Counted from the first letter of the stretch, positions 1-10,542 are shown. The stretch: DNA of 64,000 bases from Crassaminicella profunda (GCF_019884785.1 NZ_CP082326.1:799355-863354), one strand, 5' to 3'. Translations and numbers: made by a program. Notes: generated by a model from the sequence alone, not told the origin.

Positions 1-1283
1 AGATTCAAGGTACAAATCATGCACTTGATTTAGGAATCTCTATGATTCATCAAGAGCTAAGTCCTATTCCATATATGACAGTTTCTGAAAATATATTCTT
101 AGGTCGTGAGCCAGTAAATAAGTTTGGTATAGTAAACCAAAAGAAGATGGATCAAGATACAGAGGAATTATTAAAAGGTTTAGGTATTGACATTGACCCT
201 AGAACCCAAATGGTAAATTTAAGTATTGCTAATACACAAATGGTTGAGATTGCAAAGGCTATCTCTTATAATTCAGATTTAATTATCATGGATGAGCCTA
301 CATCAGCAATCACTGAAAAAGAAGTAGATAATTTATTCAAAATTATCAATAAGCTAAAAAGTGAAGGGGTAGCAATTATTTATATTTCACATAAAATGGA
401 TGAGATTTTCAAAATATCTGATGATATCACTATTTTTAGAGATGGAAAATATATTGCTACAGAGCCAGCTGAGAACTTAGACAATGACAAATTAGTTCAA
501 TTAATGGTAGGTAGAGAATTAAAACAAGTTTTCCACAAAGAAGAAGCTGAAATTGGAGATGTAATTCTTGAAGTAAAGAACTTAACAAGAGAAGGATATT
601 TTAAAGATGTAAGCTTTGAGGTAAGAAGAGGTGAAATTTTAGGAATAGCAGGACTTATGGGATCAGGAAGAACAGAGGTAATGGAAAGTGTATTTGGGGT
701 AACCCACAAAGATGCAGGAGAAATATTTATTAATGGTAAGAAAGTAGAAATCAATATACCAGAAGATGCTATTAAGCATAAGATGGCACTCCTTACTGAA
801 GATCGAAAACTCACTGGGCTATATTTAATGCTTTCAGTTCAAGATAATATGATTGTTGCTAATATTGATGCATATAAAAAAGGAATGTTTTTAGATTTTA
901 AGAAAATTGATGAGGCTTGTATAGAAGGAATAGAAAAGCTTTCTGTTAAAACACCAAGCAAAGAACAACTTATTGGGAATTTAAGTGGAGGAAATCAGCA
1001 AAAGGTATTGATTGCAAGATGGCTTTTAACCCAGCCAGATATTTTAATCTTAGATGAGCCTACAAGGGGAATTGATGTAGGAGCAAAGGCTGAAATTCAC
1101 AAATTAATGTCAAAGCTTGCAGGAGAAGGAAAAGCTGTAATTATGATTTCATCAGAGCTTCCAGAAGTATTAGGAATGAGTGATCGAATCATGGTTATGC
1201 ATGAAGGTAGAAAAACAGGAGAATTGATGAGAGGGGATGCAACCCAAGAAAATATTATGTATCTAGCAACAGGGAAAAAATAG
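1..1283 (+). CDS. Sugar ABC transporter ATP-binding protein (RbsA/MglA type), 5' end missing
   Basis: This is the energising subunit of a CUT2-type sugar importer, a cytoplasmic protein with two fused ATPase domains. The reading frame is open from base 3, so the true start and the first Walker A lie left of the window. Visible in the first domain are Walker B ([10 protein letters not shown]) and the H-loop ([10 protein letters not shown]). The second domain has the degenerate P-loop typical of this family (GLMGSGRTE), the signature LSGGNQQKV and Walker [13 protein letters not shown]. The permease follows 42 bp later and the inositol catabolic genes follow that, so inositol or a related polyol is the likely substrate (inference from context). 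The periplasmic-type binding protein is expected upstream of the window. Confidence 0.93.
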   Translation, partial: IQGTNHALDLGISMIHQELSPIPYMTVSENIFLGREPVNKFGIVNQKKMDQDTEELLKGLGIDIDPRTQMVNLSIANTQMVEIAKAISYNSDLIIMDEPTSAITEKEVDNLFKIINKLKSEGVAIIYISHKMDEIFKISDDITIFRDGKYIATEPAENLDNDKLVQLMVGRELKQVFHKEEAEIGDVILEVKNLTREGYFKDVSFEVRRGEILGIAGLMGSGRTEVMESVFGVTHKDAGEIFINGKKVEINIPEDAIKHKMALLTEDRKLTGLYLMLSVQDNMIVANIDAYKKGMFLDFKKIDEACIEGIEKLSVKTPSKEQLIGNLSGGNQQKVLIARWLLTQPDILILDEPTRGIDVGAKAEIHKLMSKLAGEGKAVIMISSELPEVLGMSDRIMVMHEGRKTGELMRGDATQENIMYLATGKK

Positions 1284-1325
1284 ACAAAAAAGATGAATAA
1301 GGGAAAATAGAAAGGAGCAAAATAT

Positions 1326-2300
1326 ATGAAGGCAAAAACAGAACAGCTTTTTAAGAAATATGGAATATTCTTTATCTTTATTGGAATGGTAATATTAATG
1401 TCCATCCTTTCTCCAGCATTTTTAAGGGTTGGAAACTTATTAAACGTTATAAGACAGATTTCCGTTATAGGGCTTATTGCATGTGGTGTAACCATGATTA
1501 TCATTACTACAGGAATTGACTTATCTTCAGGATCAGTTCTTGCATTAGCAGCAGTTGTAGCAGCAAGTTTTGCACAAAAGTCTGACTGGGCATCAAGAAT
1601 GTATCCAAATATAGATGTACCTGTAATAGTACCAATACTCTTAGGATTAGGAGTAGGGGCTTTATGTGGATTGATTTGTGGTGTTATTATTGCAAAGACA
1701 AAAATCCCACCATTTATTTCAACATTAGGGATGATGATTGTAGCAAGAGGGGCAGCACTTATTTATAGTAATGGTAGACCAATCAGTAGTTTAAAGGATT
1801 CATACAACTTCATTGGACAAGGAAAGATCTTAGGAGTTCCCCTTCCAATCATTATTTTAGCAGTTGTGGCAATTATTACCCATGTATTATTGACGAATAC
1901 AAAATTTGGTAAATATGTATATGCAATTGGTGGAAATGAAAATGCAGCTGTTGTATCTGGAATCAACGTAGATAAATATAAAGTAATGATCTATACGTAT
2001 GCAGGAATGCTTTCTGGTATGTCAGGAATTGTTTTATCATCAAGAATTAGTTCAGGTCAACCAGGATTAGGGCTAGCATATGAGTTAGATGCCATTGCAT
2101 CAGCAGTTATTGGTGGAACAAGTTTAAATGGTGGAATTGGTAAAATATCAGGAACCATCATCGGAGCTTTGATCATAGGAGTTTTAAATAATGGATTAGA
2201 CTTATTAAATGTATCTGCATACTGGCAACAAATCGTAAAAGGTGTCATTATTGTTGGAGCTGTAATATTAGATGAAAGAAAAAATAGTGGTAAAAAATAA
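1326..2300 (+). CDS. Sugar ABC transporter permease (RbsC family)
   Basis: Membrane channel subunit of the same importer, 324 residues, the usual length for RbsC/MglC-type permeases. It has many hydrophobic segments and the conserved family stretch [14 protein letters not shown] near residues 59-72. It starts at an ATG with the ribosome site aaaggagc. A LacI-type operator and promoter lie immediately after its stop codon, so iolC can be transcribed separately. Inositol as substrate is inferred from the neighbours; the family also carries ribose, xylose and galactose. Confidence 0.93.
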   Translation: MKAKTEQLFKKYGIFFIFIGMVILMSILSPAFLRVGNLLNVIRQISVIGLIACGVTMIIITTGIDLSSGSVLALAAVVAASFAQKSDWASRMYPNIDVPVIVPILLGLGVGALCGLICGVIIAKTKIPPFISTLGMMIVARGAALIYSNGRPISSLKDSYNFIGQGKILGVPLPIIILAVVAIITHVLLTNTKFGKYVYAIGGNENAAVVSGINVDKYKVMIYTYAGMLSGMSGIVLSSRISSGQPGLGLAYELDAIASAVIGGTSLNGGIGKISGTIIGALIIGVLNNGLDLLNVSAYWQQIVKGVIIVGAVILDERKNSGKK

Positions 2301-2301
2301 T

Positions 2302-2339
2302 AGAAAACGTTTGCGTTAATATGGGTATGCATGTATAAT
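2302..2339 (+). promoter_or_regulatory. iolC promoter with LacI-family operator
   Basis: The sequence AGAAAACGTTTGCG at 2302-2315 matches the palindrome CGCAAACGTTTGCG at 12 of 14 positions. It overlaps a -35 element TTGCGT (2311-2316), which is followed by a 17-bp spacer and a perfect -10 TATAAT (2334-2339). A repressor bound here would block polymerase. The likely repressor is the LacI-family protein at 10852 (inference); CcpA would be the alternative because its cre site is similar. Confidence 0.75.
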
Positions 2340-2373
2340 ATTGTTGAAAGAAATTTGAAAAAGGAGGTCAACA

Positions 2374-3366
2374 ATGAACAATCTGAAATTTAATAGTCAA
2401 AAATCCATGGATTTCATTGCCATTGGAAGACTTTGTATAGACTTAAATGCAAATGAAATCAATAGACCTATGGAAGAAACAATGACGTTTACAAAATACC
2501 TAGGAGGTTCTCCTGCAAATATTGCAGTAGCAACATCAAAGCTTGGGATAAAGACTGGTTTTATTGGACGTGTAGCAGATGATCAGATGGGAAGATATAT
2601 TGTAAATTATCTTAAAACTAGCAATATTGATACATCTAGTGTTGTTACAGATAAACCAGGAAGCGTGACAGGACTTGCTTTCACGGAAATAAAAAGTCCA
2701 ACAGATTGCAGTATTTTAATGTATAGAGATAATGTATCAGATTTAAACTTAGAGCCTAATGATGTAAAAGAAGAATATATTAAAAATGCAAAAGCAATAC
2801 TAATATCAGGAACGGCTTTAGCTAAAAGTCCATCTAGAGAAGCAGTATTTTTAGCACTTGATTATGCAAGAAAGCATGATACGATAGTATTCTTTGATAT
2901 AGATTACAGACCGTATACTTGGACATCTGTTGAAGAAACAAGTGTTTATTATAATCTTGCAGCAGAAAAGTGTGATGTAATCGTAGGAACTAGAGAAGAA
3001 TTTGACATGATGGAAATGCTAACAATGAAAGGCAATAAAGATGACCATGCTACAGCACAAAAATGGTTCGATTTCAATGCCAAGATCGTTGTAATCAAGC
3101 ATGGAAAAGAAGGTTCTATTGCTTATACAAAAGAAGGGGAAGAAATTACAGGGGCAGTATTCCCAGTAACACCACTTAAAACATTTGGAGCAGGAGATTC
3201 CTATGCAGGAGCATTTATCTATGGATTGATGCAAGGATGGGATATTGGAAGAGCTATGGAATTTGGTGCAGGTTCAGCTGCTATAGTAGTTTCAAGCCAT
3301 AGTTGTTCAGATGCAATGCCAAGCACAGACCAAATACAAGATTTTATAGACAACTACGAAAAATAA
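2374..3366 (+). CDS. iolC: 5-dehydro-2-deoxygluconokinase
   Basis: PfkB/ribokinase-family sugar kinase, 330 residues. It phosphorylates 5-dehydro-2-deoxy-D-gluconate in the inositol pathway. The N-terminal family motif GGSPANIAVATSKLG (about residues 49-63) and the C-terminal catalytic motif with the general base Asp (TFGAGDSYAGAF, about residues 270-281) are present. The function within PfkB is set by context: iolJ, iolB, iolD, iolE and iolG follow. The start has a strong ribosome site (aaaggaggtc). Confidence 0.93.
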   Translation: MNNLKFNSQKSMDFIAIGRLCIDLNANEINRPMEETMTFTKYLGGSPANIAVATSKLGIKTGFIGRVADDQMGRYIVNYLKTSNIDTSSVVTDKPGSVTGLAFTEIKSPTDCSILMYRDNVSDLNLEPNDVKEEYIKNAKAILISGTALAKSPSREAVFLALDYARKHDTIVFFDIDYRPYTWTSVEETSVYYNLAAEKCDVIVGTREEFDMMEMLTMKGNKDDHATAQKWFDFNAKIVVIKHGKEGSIAYTKEGEEITGAVFPVTPLKTFGAGDSYAGAFIYGLMQGWDIGRAMEFGAGSAAIVVSSHSCSDAMPSTDQIQDFIDNYEK

Positions 3367-3408
3367 AGAGCGTATAGGAAATGAAAATTGTTATTTTTTT
3401 ACAAAAAC

Positions 3409-3422
3409 AGCAAACGTTTGTG
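3409..3422 (+). promoter_or_regulatory. Upstream LacI-family operator of the aldehyde dehydrogenase/iol operon
   Basis: AGCAAACGTTTGTG contains the perfect 10-bp palindrome CAAACGTTTG (3411-3420). Its centre is 55 bp upstream of the centre of the stronger operator at 3463-3478, about five helical turns, a spacing that would allow looping by a tetrameric or paired repressor. The looping is inference. Confidence 0.65.
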
Positions 3423-3462
3423 TAGATTTTTAAAAATAAATCAAAAAAATTTTGAAAAACTA

Positions 3463-3498
3463 TCGCAAACGTTTGCGAAAAGTGCTATGATATATAGT
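3463..3498 (+). promoter_or_regulatory. Main iol operator (perfect 16-bp palindrome) and promoter
   Basis: TCGCAAACGTTTGCGA (3463-3478) is a perfect 16-bp palindrome of the LacI/CcpA operator type. As in the iolC promoter, its right half supplies a TTGCGA -35-like element; a weak -10 (TAGTAT at 3495 or TATAGT at 3493) follows. This is the likely control point for the operon running from 3525 to 10542. Confidence 0.8.
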
Positions 3499-3524
3499 AT
3501 TAATAGAAAGAGGAGGAAATACGA

Positions 3525-4913
3525 ATGAGTAACGCAAAAGAATATGTAAAAGGTCTTATGGAAAGAGCAAGAAAAGCACAAGCTATTGCAGATACATTTA
3601 CACAAGAGAAGGTAGATGAGCTTTGCACAGCTATCGCTTGGAATATTGTAAAGCCTGAAGTGGCAGAAAAAATCGCAACAATGGCAGTTGAAGAATCTAC
3701 TCTTGGAAACTATGATGGAAAGTATGCAAAATTAATGACAAAAATCCGTGGCGGTCTTCGCGATATGAAAGGCCAAAAATCAGTAGGCGTAATCGAAAGA
3801 GATGATGAAAAACAAATTATCAAGGTTGCAAAGCCAGTTGGAGTAATTGCTGCATTAATACCTTGTACAAATCCAGAAGCAACACCAGTACTTAAAGCAA
3901 TGTTTGCAATTAAAGGAAGAAATGCCATTATACTAGCACCACATCCAAGAACAAAAAATACAAACACTTATATTGTAAATATTGTTCGTGAAACCCTTAA
4001 AAAATATGGAGCACCAGAAGATTTAGTAATCCCTGTTGAGCCAGAGCACGTATCAATGGATGTAAGTGGAGAATTAATGGCACAAGCTGATCTAGTATTA
4101 GCTACTGGTGGTGGCGGATTAGTAAAAGCTGCTTATAGTTCAGGAACACCTGCTTATGGTGTAGGTCAAGGAAATGCTGTTACAGTAGTAGACGAAACAG
4201 TAGACCTAAAAGACGTTGCAAACAAAATTATGAGAAGTAAAACTTTTGACTTTGCAACAAGCTGTTCTACAGAAAATTCATGTGTAGTACAAGAAGGAAT
4301 TTATGATGAATTCATTAAAGCTATGGAAGCTGAAGGTGGATATTTAGTAAAAGGTGACGAAAAAGAAAAGCTTGAGCATGCTATGTGGCATGATGGACAC
4401 TTAAGTCCTGCAATCGTTGCACAATCACCAGAAGCTATTGCGAAAGAAGCTGGAATTGAATTACCAGAAGGAAAAACTTTCTTCATGGTAGAAGAAACTG
4501 GAATCGGAGCAGATTATTTATTCTCAGGAGAAAAATTATCTGTAGTAACTACACTATTTAAATATGGTGAGTTTGGGGAAGCAATCGATAAAGTAAATGC
4601 TATTACTGCTTATCATGGAAGTGGACACTCTTGCGGAATCCACACAAATGATGAAGAAAGAATTTTAGCATTAGCATTAAATACAAAAACAAGTCGTTTG
4701 ATGGTAAGACAACCACAATGTTTAGCAAACAGTGGAGCATGGACAAATGGCATGCCAATGACACTAACACTAGGATGCGGTACTTGGGGTGGAAATATTG
4801 CATCTGAGAACGTAACTTGGAAACACTTAATCAATGTAACTTGGGTATCTTCACCAATCGAATCTACACAGCCAACTGATGAAGAATTATTTGGCGATAT
4901 CATGAACCAATAG
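3525..4913 (+). CDS. CoA-acylating aldehyde dehydrogenase (EutE/SauS-like) in the iolA position
   Basis: 462-residue NAD-dependent aldehyde dehydrogenase of the acylating, EutE/sulfoacetaldehyde-dehydrogenase-like branch. It has an N-terminal helical region, the cofactor motif TNPEATPVLKA (about 115-125), a GATP-like glycine motif (LATGGGGLV, about 192-200) and the catalytic cysteine in FDFATSCSTENS (Cys247). It is not a classical IolA, which is a longer methylmalonate-semialdehyde dehydrogenase. In this operon the aldehyde from the IolJ step is malonate semialdehyde, or acetaldehyde after decarboxylation, so this enzyme probably makes malonyl- or acetyl-CoA (inference). A close paralogue, mostly identical by eye, is at 56984. 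The perfect operator sits just upstream, and iolJ begins 9 bp after the stop. Confidence 0.85.
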   Translation: MSNAKEYVKGLMERARKAQAIADTFTQEKVDELCTAIAWNIVKPEVAEKIATMAVEESTLGNYDGKYAKLMTKIRGGLRDMKGQKSVGVIERDDEKQIIKVAKPVGVIAALIPCTNPEATPVLKAMFAIKGRNAIILAPHPRTKNTNTYIVNIVRETLKKYGAPEDLVIPVEPEHVSMDVSGELMAQADLVLATGGGGLVKAAYSSGTPAYGVGQGNAVTVVDETVDLKDVANKIMRSKTFDFATSCSTENSCVVQEGIYDEFIKAMEAEGGYLVKGDEKEKLEHAMWHDGHLSPAIVAQSPEAIAKEAGIELPEGKTFFMVEETGIGADYLFSGEKLSVVTTLFKYGEFGEAIDKVNAITAYHGSGHSCGIHTNDEERILALALNTKTSRLMVRQPQCLANSGAWTNGMPMTLTLGCGTWGGNIASENVTWKHLINVTWVSSPIESTQPTDEELFGDIMNQ

Positions 4914-4922
4914 GATAAAAAT

Positions 4923-5762
4923 ATGTTAGTAAATTTAAATGAAGTTTTAAAGGGAGTGGCAAAATCTGATTTTGCCATTCCTGGATTTAATGTATTCGGA
5001 TATGAAGATGCTGTAGCGGTGGTGCGTGCAGCAGAAGAATTAAACACCCCAGTTATATTGATGACAAATAAAGTAGCTGTATCACATATGCCTATAGAAA
5101 TTTTAGCAAAAATACTTTGTAGTGTTGCTGAAAGTGCAAAAGTACCAGTATGTGTTCACTTAGACCATGCTACAGAGTTTGATTTGATTGCTCAAGCCAT
5201 TAAAGCTGGATATACTTCAGTAATGTTTGATGGTTCTCAATTACCTTTTGAAGAAAATATTGAAAAAACAAAAGAAGTTGTAAAATTAGCTCATCCTTGT
5301 AATGTAACGGTAGAAGCAGAAATCGGAGCAGTAGGATATAGTGATCCAGCTCTTAATGTAAATGCAAGATATACAGAACCAGAAGAAGCAAAGACATTTG
5401 CTGAAAAGACTGGAGTAGATGCATTAGCAGTTGCTATTGGAACGCTACATAGAATGGAGACTCAAGGAGCAGAAATTCAATACGACCGTTTAGAAGCTAT
5501 TGAAAAGCTTACAGATACACCTTTAGTGATTCATGGTTCTACAGGAATTAAAGATGAAGACTTAAGAAGAATTGCTAAATATTCTGTGGCAAAGGTAAAT
5601 ATTGGAACAGCCCTTCGTATGGTATTTGGAAATACTATGAGAGAAGAGATGAACAACAATCCTGAAGAATTCGATAGAATTAATCTATTCCAAAGGTCTA
5701 TGATAGAAGTACAAAAAGAAGTTAAAAAGAAAATGGAGCTTCTAGGCATTGAAAGAAAGTAA
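4923..5762 (+). CDS. iolJ: Class II aldolase, 6-phospho-5-dehydro-2-deoxygluconate aldolase
   Basis: 279-residue class II fructose-bisphosphate-aldolase-type TIM barrel. It would split 6-phospho-5-dehydro-2-deoxygluconate into dihydroxyacetone phosphate and malonate semialdehyde. Zinc-ligand motifs are visible: CVHLDHA (about 78-84), VEAEIGAVG (about 131-139) and LVIHGSTG near the end. Its place between the aldehyde dehydrogenase and iolB supports IolJ over glycolytic aldolase. The upstream gene ends 9 bp before the start, so translation is probably coupled. Confidence 0.88.
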   Translation: MLVNLNEVLKGVAKSDFAIPGFNVFGYEDAVAVVRAAEELNTPVILMTNKVAVSHMPIEILAKILCSVAESAKVPVCVHLDHATEFDLIAQAIKAGYTSVMFDGSQLPFEENIEKTKEVVKLAHPCNVTVEAEIGAVGYSDPALNVNARYTEPEEAKTFAEKTGVDALAVAIGTLHRMETQGAEIQYDRLEAIEKLTDTPLVIHGSTGIKDEDLRRIAKYSVAKVNIGTALRMVFGNTMREEMNNNPEEFDRINLFQRSMIEVQKEVKKKMELLGIERK

Positions 5763-5776
5763 GAAGGGAGCAAGAC

Positions 5777-6568
5777 ATGAAAATAAGACAATCAGAACCT
5801 TTCAAATATGGATATAATAGTATTACAGAAATGAACGGAAAACATAGTAATATGTTAATGGACTTTGGTATCTTAAAAATGAAAAAAGCAGATACAGAAA
5901 GTTCAAGTGAAGATTTAGAAAGAGCTTACCTATTAATTCATGGAGAAGTTACTCTAGAATGGGAAGATAATAAAGTAACAGCTAAGAGAGAAGACTGTTT
6001 TTCAGAAGATCCTTATTGCTTACATGTACCAGCTAAGGTAGAGGTAAAGATTACAGCTCATAAAGATGATACAGAGCTTGCTGTTCAAAAAACAGACAAT
6101 GAAAAAACGTTTGCCTCAAAGCTTTATACACCAGAAGAATGTAGAAGTGAACAGTTTGGTGCAGGTACATTAAATGAGACTGCTACAAGAACGGTAAGAA
6201 CTATTTTTGATCATGGTAATTCACCAGATGCAAATTTAGTGATCGGAGAAGTTATTAATCATCCTGGAAAATATTCAAGTTATCCACCACATCATCATCC
6301 ACAACCAGAAATATATCATTATCGTTTCTATCCAGAGCAAGGATATGGTCTTTCAACAGTAGGGGATGATGCATTTGTAGTGAAAAATAGAGATACAATT
6401 GCTATTCCAGGAGGACTTGTACATCCTCAAACAGCAGCACCGGGATATGCTATGTATTATGTTTGGATGATTCGTCATTTAGAAAATAAGCCATTTGATG
6501 AGCGTATTTTTGTTGATGAACACAAATGGTTATTAGATAAAGATGCGAAAATATGGCCCAATAAATAA
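5777..6568 (+). CDS. iolB: 5-deoxy-glucuronate isomerase
   Basis: 263-residue bicupin-type isomerase converting 5-deoxy-glucuronate to 5-dehydro-2-deoxygluconate. The family's histidine-rich metal motif is visible (YPPHHHPQPEIYHYRF, about 170-185), as is the C-terminal cupin region with AIPGGLVHPQTAAPGYAMYY. The length matches the family. It starts 14 bp after iolJ with the ribosome site agaaggga. An operator-like half palindrome (AAAACGTTTGC, about 6104-6114) lies inside the gene and may be chance. Confidence 0.95.
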   Translation: MKIRQSEPFKYGYNSITEMNGKHSNMLMDFGILKMKKADTESSSEDLERAYLLIHGEVTLEWEDNKVTAKREDCFSEDPYCLHVPAKVEVKITAHKDDTELAVQKTDNEKTFASKLYTPEECRSEQFGAGTLNETATRTVRTIFDHGNSPDANLVIGEVINHPGKYSSYPPHHHPQPEIYHYRFYPEQGYGLSTVGDDAFVVKNRDTIAIPGGLVHPQTAAPGYAMYYVWMIRHLENKPFDERIFVDEHKWLLDKDAKIWPNK

Positions 6569-6612
6569 TTCTCAAAAGCTTTTTTACAGTATTATACCTA
6601 AGGAGGTAATCA

Positions 6613-8544
6613 ATGAAAACAATTAAGATGACTGTAGCTCAGGCTTTAGTCAAGTTTTTAAATAATCAATATGTTGAATTTGATGGAAAAGAGCAAAAGT
6701 TTGTAAAAGGGATATTCACAATCTTTGGTCATGGTAATGTAGTAGGTCTTGGACAAGCATTAGAAGAAGATCCAGGAGATTTAGTAGTTTATCAAGGTCG
6801 TAATGAGCAAGGAATGGCACATGCTGCTACTGGTTTTGCAAAACAAATGCATAGAAAACAAATTTGTGCAGCTACATCATCAGTAGGCCCAGGTGCTGCA
6901 AATATGGTTACAGCTGCAGCTACAGCTACAGCAAATAATATTCCTGTATTATTACTTCCAGGAGATACTTTTGCTACACGTCAACCAGACCCAGTACTTC
7001 AACAAGTAGAACAATCTCATGATTTAACTCTTAGTACAAATGATGCATTTAGAGCGGTAAGCAAATACTGGGATCGTGTAAGTAGACCCGAGCAATTAAT
7101 GACGGCTATGATCAATGCAATGCGTGTACTTACAGATGCTGCAAATACAGGAGCAGTAACTATTTGTCTTCCTCAAGATGTGCAAGGAGAAAGCTATGAT
7201 TATCCAGAGTATTTCTTCAAAAAGCGTGTACACAGAATCGAGAGAAGACCAGCAAGCTTAGAAGCAATAAAAGATGCTATAGAATTAATTAAATCTAAGA
7301 AAAAGCCTTTACTAATCTGCGGTGGAGGAGTAAGATACTCAGAGGCTGCTGAGAGCTTAAAAGCTTTTGCTGAAAAGTTTAATATTCCTTTTGCAGAAAC
7401 ACAAGCAGGAAAAAGTGCTGTTGAGTGGGATTACCCTCTAAACTTAGGTGGAGTAGGTACAACTGGGAATTTAGCTGCAAACATTATTGCAAAAGAAACT
7501 GATTTAGTAATCGGTGTAGGAACAAGATTTACTGACTTTACAACTGCATCAAAGAGCCAATTTAGTAATCCAGAAGTTGATTTCTTAACTGTGAACATTT
7601 CTGAGTACCATGCAGGAAAGCTAGATGCTACTAAAGTAGTTGCAGATGCAAAGGTAGGGCTTGATGCCATAGCAGTAGAGCTTGAAAAAGAAGGATACAA
7701 GTCAGCATACGTGGATGAAATCAAAGAAGCCAAAGAAAAATGGCTAAAAGAATTAAATAGATTATTTGGTATTGAATATAAAGAAGGATTTATTCCTGAG
7801 ATTGCAGGAGACTTAGATGAAGTATTACCAGAGTTTTATGAGCAAACAGGTTCTTGCTTAACACAAACAAGAGTACTTGGAGAGCTGGATCAATTATTAG
7901 CTGATGATGCAATCGTTGTAGGTGCAGCAGGAAGCCTTCCAGGAGATCTTGAAAGAGTATGGTGCCCTAAAGCACCAAACACTTACCATATGGAATATGG
8001 ATATTCTTGTATGGGTTATGAAGTTGCAGCAGCATTAGGTGCAAAGATTGCAGCACCAAACCAAGAAGTATATACTTTCCTTGGAGATGGAAGTTATTTA
8101 ATGCTACACACAGAACTTGTTACAAGTATTCAAGAAAATAAAAAAATCAATGTAGTATTATTTGATAACATGGCATTTGGATGTATCAATAACCTTCAAA
8201 TGAGCCAAGGAATGGGAAGCTTTGGAACAGAATTTAGATTTAGAAATGAAGAAACAGGAAAAATGGATGGAAAGTTAGTTCCTGTTGATTATGCTATGAG
8301 TGCAGCTGCATATGGTGCAAAAACATATACAGTAAAAACAATAGAGCAGTTAAGAGAGGCTATCGAAGATGCGAAGAAACAAACCGTATCTACTTTAATC
8401 GATATTAAGGTATTACCAAAAACTATGACTGGTGGATATGAAAGCTGGTGGAGAGTAGGAACTGCACAAGTTTCTAAAAAGGCAGCTATTCAAGAAGCAG
8501 GCGAAGCTATGAAGGAAACAGTTAAGAAAATAAGACAATACTAG
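6613..8544 (+). CDS. iolD: 3D-(3,5/4)-trihydroxycyclohexane-1,2-dione acylhydrolase (THcHDO hydrolase)
   Basis: 643-residue thiamine-diphosphate enzyme that opens the trihydroxycyclohexanedione ring to 5-deoxy-glucuronate. The N-terminal Pyr domain has the catalytic glutamate in [15 protein letters not shown] (about 62-76). The central domain carries GGGVRYSEA, and the C-terminal PP domain has the ThDP motif starting GDGSYLML and ending with the FDNMAFG asparagine. The length is typical of IolD. The ribosome site aaggaggt precedes the ATG. Confidence 0.96.
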   Translation: MKTIKMTVAQALVKFLNNQYVEFDGKEQKFVKGIFTIFGHGNVVGLGQALEEDPGDLVVYQGRNEQGMAHAATGFAKQMHRKQICAATSSVGPGAANMVTAAATATANNIPVLLLPGDTFATRQPDPVLQQVEQSHDLTLSTNDAFRAVSKYWDRVSRPEQLMTAMINAMRVLTDAANTGAVTICLPQDVQGESYDYPEYFFKKRVHRIERRPASLEAIKDAIELIKSKKKPLLICGGGVRYSEAAESLKAFAEKFNIPFAETQAGKSAVEWDYPLNLGGVGTTGNLAANIIAKETDLVIGVGTRFTDFTTASKSQFSNPEVDFLTVNISEYHAGKLDATKVVADAKVGLDAIAVELEKEGYKSAYVDEIKEAKEKWLKELNRLFGIEYKEGFIPEIAGDLDEVLPEFYEQTGSCLTQTRVLGELDQLLADDAIVVGAAGSLPGDLERVWCPKAPNTYHMEYGYSCMGYEVAAALGAKIAAPNQEVYTFLGDGSYLMLHTELVTSIQENKKINVVLFDNMAFGCINNLQMSQGMGSFGTEFRFRNEETGKMDGKLVPVDYAMSAAAYGAKTYTVKTIEQLREAIEDAKKQTVSTLIDIKVLPKTMTGGYESWWRVGTAQVSKKAAIQEAGEAMKETVKKIRQY

Positions 8545-8602
8545 GATGTATTTTGCAAAATTAAAACCTGTAACAATACTTGTAGAATGCGAGGGATAAA
8601 AC

Positions 8603-9502
8603 ATGTTAACCAAAGAAAACGTGAGATTAGGAATTGCACCAATCGCTTGGACGAACGATGATCTTCCAGAACTAGGAGCAGAAAACACTTTTGAGCAGTG
8701 TGTAAGTGAAATGGCACTTGCAGGTTTTACAGGAAGTGAAGTAGGAAACAAATATCCATCAGATACAAAAGAATTAAAAAAAGCATTAGATTTAAGAGGC
8801 GTTCAAATTTGTAACGCATGGTTTAGTTGTTTTTTCACAACAAAGCCAGAAGAAGAAACAATTAAAGCTTTCATCAAGCATAGAGACTTCCTACATGAAA
8901 TGGGTGCTAAAGTAATAGGTTGTTCTGAGCAAGGACATAGTATTCAAGGATTAGATAAACCAATCTTTGATGAAAAGCCAGTATTTACAGATGAAGAATG
9001 GGATAGACTTGCAAAGGGTATGAATAAATTAGCAGAGTTAGCTGCTGAAAAAGGAATGAAAGTAAGTTTACATCATCATATGGGAACAGGGATTCAAACT
9101 CCTGCAGAAGTAGATAAATTCATGGAAATGACAAATGATGATGTATATCTTCTATTTGATACAGGTCATATGTACTTCTCAGAAGGAACACAAGAAGCAG
9201 TAGACCAAATCGTTGAAAAATACGCAACTAGACTTGCACATGTACATCTAAAAGATGTTAGAGCAGATGTACTAAAAAACCTAAAGGAAGAAAAATGGTC
9301 TTTCTTAAAAGGTGTTAAAGAAGGGGTATTTACAGTACCTGGAGATGGCATAGTAAACTTTGATCATACATTTAAAGTACTAGAGAAAGTAAACTATGAA
9401 GGCTGGATGGTAGTAGAAGCTGAACAAGATCCAGCAAAAGCAAATCCTCTAGAATATGCAATGAAAGCAAGAAAGTTTATTGCAGAAAAAACTGGGCTAT
9501 AA
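8603..9502 (+). CDS. iolE: 2-keto-myo-inositol dehydratase (inosose dehydratase)
   Basis: 299-residue xylose-isomerase-like TIM barrel that dehydrates scyllo-inosose. Typical features are the opening [19 protein letters not shown], the metal-binding [11 protein letters not shown] (about 153-163), [10 protein letters not shown] (about 182-191) and HVHLKDVR (about 213-220). It lies between iolD and iolG, 58 bp after iolD. Confidence 0.95.
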   Translation: MLTKENVRLGIAPIAWTNDDLPELGAENTFEQCVSEMALAGFTGSEVGNKYPSDTKELKKALDLRGVQICNAWFSCFFTTKPEEETIKAFIKHRDFLHEMGAKVIGCSEQGHSIQGLDKPIFDEKPVFTDEEWDRLAKGMNKLAELAAEKGMKVSLHHHMGTGIQTPAEVDKFMEMTNDDVYLLFDTGHMYFSEGTQEAVDQIVEKYATRLAHVHLKDVRADVLKNLKEEKWSFLKGVKEGVFTVPGDGIVNFDHTFKVLEKVNYEGWMVVEAEQDPAKANPLEYAMKARKFIAEKTGL

Positions 9503-9537
9503 GAAGGGCAAATCCACAAGAGAAGGGGAAATTCAAT

Positions 9538-10542
9538 ATGGGCAAAAAAATGAAAGTGGGCATCATTGGCGCCGGAAGAATTGGTAAGGTTCATTCTCAA
9601 AGTATTATGAATCATATTCCAGAAGTTGAAATCAAGGCAATATCAGATGTATATCTAGAGGGTGCAAAAGAATGGGCAGAAAAAATGGGCATCCCTACAG
9701 CAACACAAGATTACAAAGAGATTTTAAACGACCCTGAAATTGATGCAGTATTGATTTGTTCTTCAACAGACACACATGCACAAATCTCTATTGAAGCAGC
9801 TAGGGCAGGAAAGCATATTTTCTGTGAAAAGCCAGTAGATTTATCTGTAGCAAAAGTAGAAGCCGTACTTGAAGAAGTAAAGAAAGCTGGCGTGAAATTC
9901 CAAGTAGGCTTTAATAGAAGATTTGATCATAACTTTAGCAAAGTAAAAGAATTAATTGATGGAGGAAAAGTAGGAGATCTTCATATTGTAAAAATTACTT
10001 CAAGAGATCCTGCACCACCACCAGCAGAATATGTAAAAGTTTCTGGAGGAATGTTCTTAGACATGACGATTCATGACTTTGACATGGCAAGATTTTTAGT
10101 AGGTAGTGAAGTAGAAGAAGTTTATGTATCTGCAGCCGTAAGAGTAGATCCTGCAATCGGTGAAGCTGGAGATGTGGATACAGCTGTGATCAATCTAAAA
10201 TTTGCTGATGGAACTATTTGTGTCATTGACAACAGTAGAAAAGCAGCATATGGATATGATCAAAGAGTAGAAGTGTTTGGATCAAAAGGAAAAGTAGAGA
10301 TTGCTAATGATACACCATCATCTGCAATTCTTAGTACAGAAGAAGGCGTATTTAGTGAGAAACCTAAATATTTCTTCCTAGAAAGATATATGGATTCTTT
10401 CGTTGATGAAATGAAAGAGTTTATGGATGCAGTACTAAATGAAAAGGAGGTACCTGTTACAGGTATAGATGGATTAAAGCCAGTCCTTATCGGTTTAGCT
10501 GCAAAAGAATCAGTAAAAACAGGAGCACCTGTTAAATTATAA
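9538..10542 (+). CDS. iolG: myo-Inositol 2-dehydrogenase
   Basis: 334-residue Gfo/Idh/MocA oxidoreductase, the first step of the pathway (inositol to scyllo-inosose, NAD-linked). The Rossmann motif GIIGAGRIGKVH (about 8-19), the active-site EKPVD and the family motif DMTIHDFDMARF (about 176-187) are visible. It is the last gene of the operon and is followed by a strong terminator at 10571. Confidence 0.95.
   Translation: MGKKMKVGIIGAGRIGKVHSQSIMNHIPEVEIKAISDVYLEGAKEWAEKMGIPTATQDYKEILNDPEIDAVLICSSTDTHAQISIEAARAGKHIFCEKPVDLSVAKVEAVLEEVKKAGVKFQVGFNRRFDHNFSKVKELIDGGKVGDLHIVKITSRDPAPPPAEYVKVSGGMFLDMTIHDFDMARFLVGSEVEEVYVSAAVRVDPAIGEAGDVDTAVINLKFADGTICVIDNSRKAAYGYDQRVEVFGSKGKVEIANDTPSSAILSTEEGVFSEKPKYFFLERYMDSFVDEMKEFMDAVLNEKEVPVTGIDGLKPVLIGLAAKESVKTGAPVKL

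Noticed and set aside
6102-6115. Operator-like AAAACGTTTGCC inside iolB
   Set aside because: Only one half matches the iol palindrome and it lies in well-conserved coding sequence, so chance is more likely.
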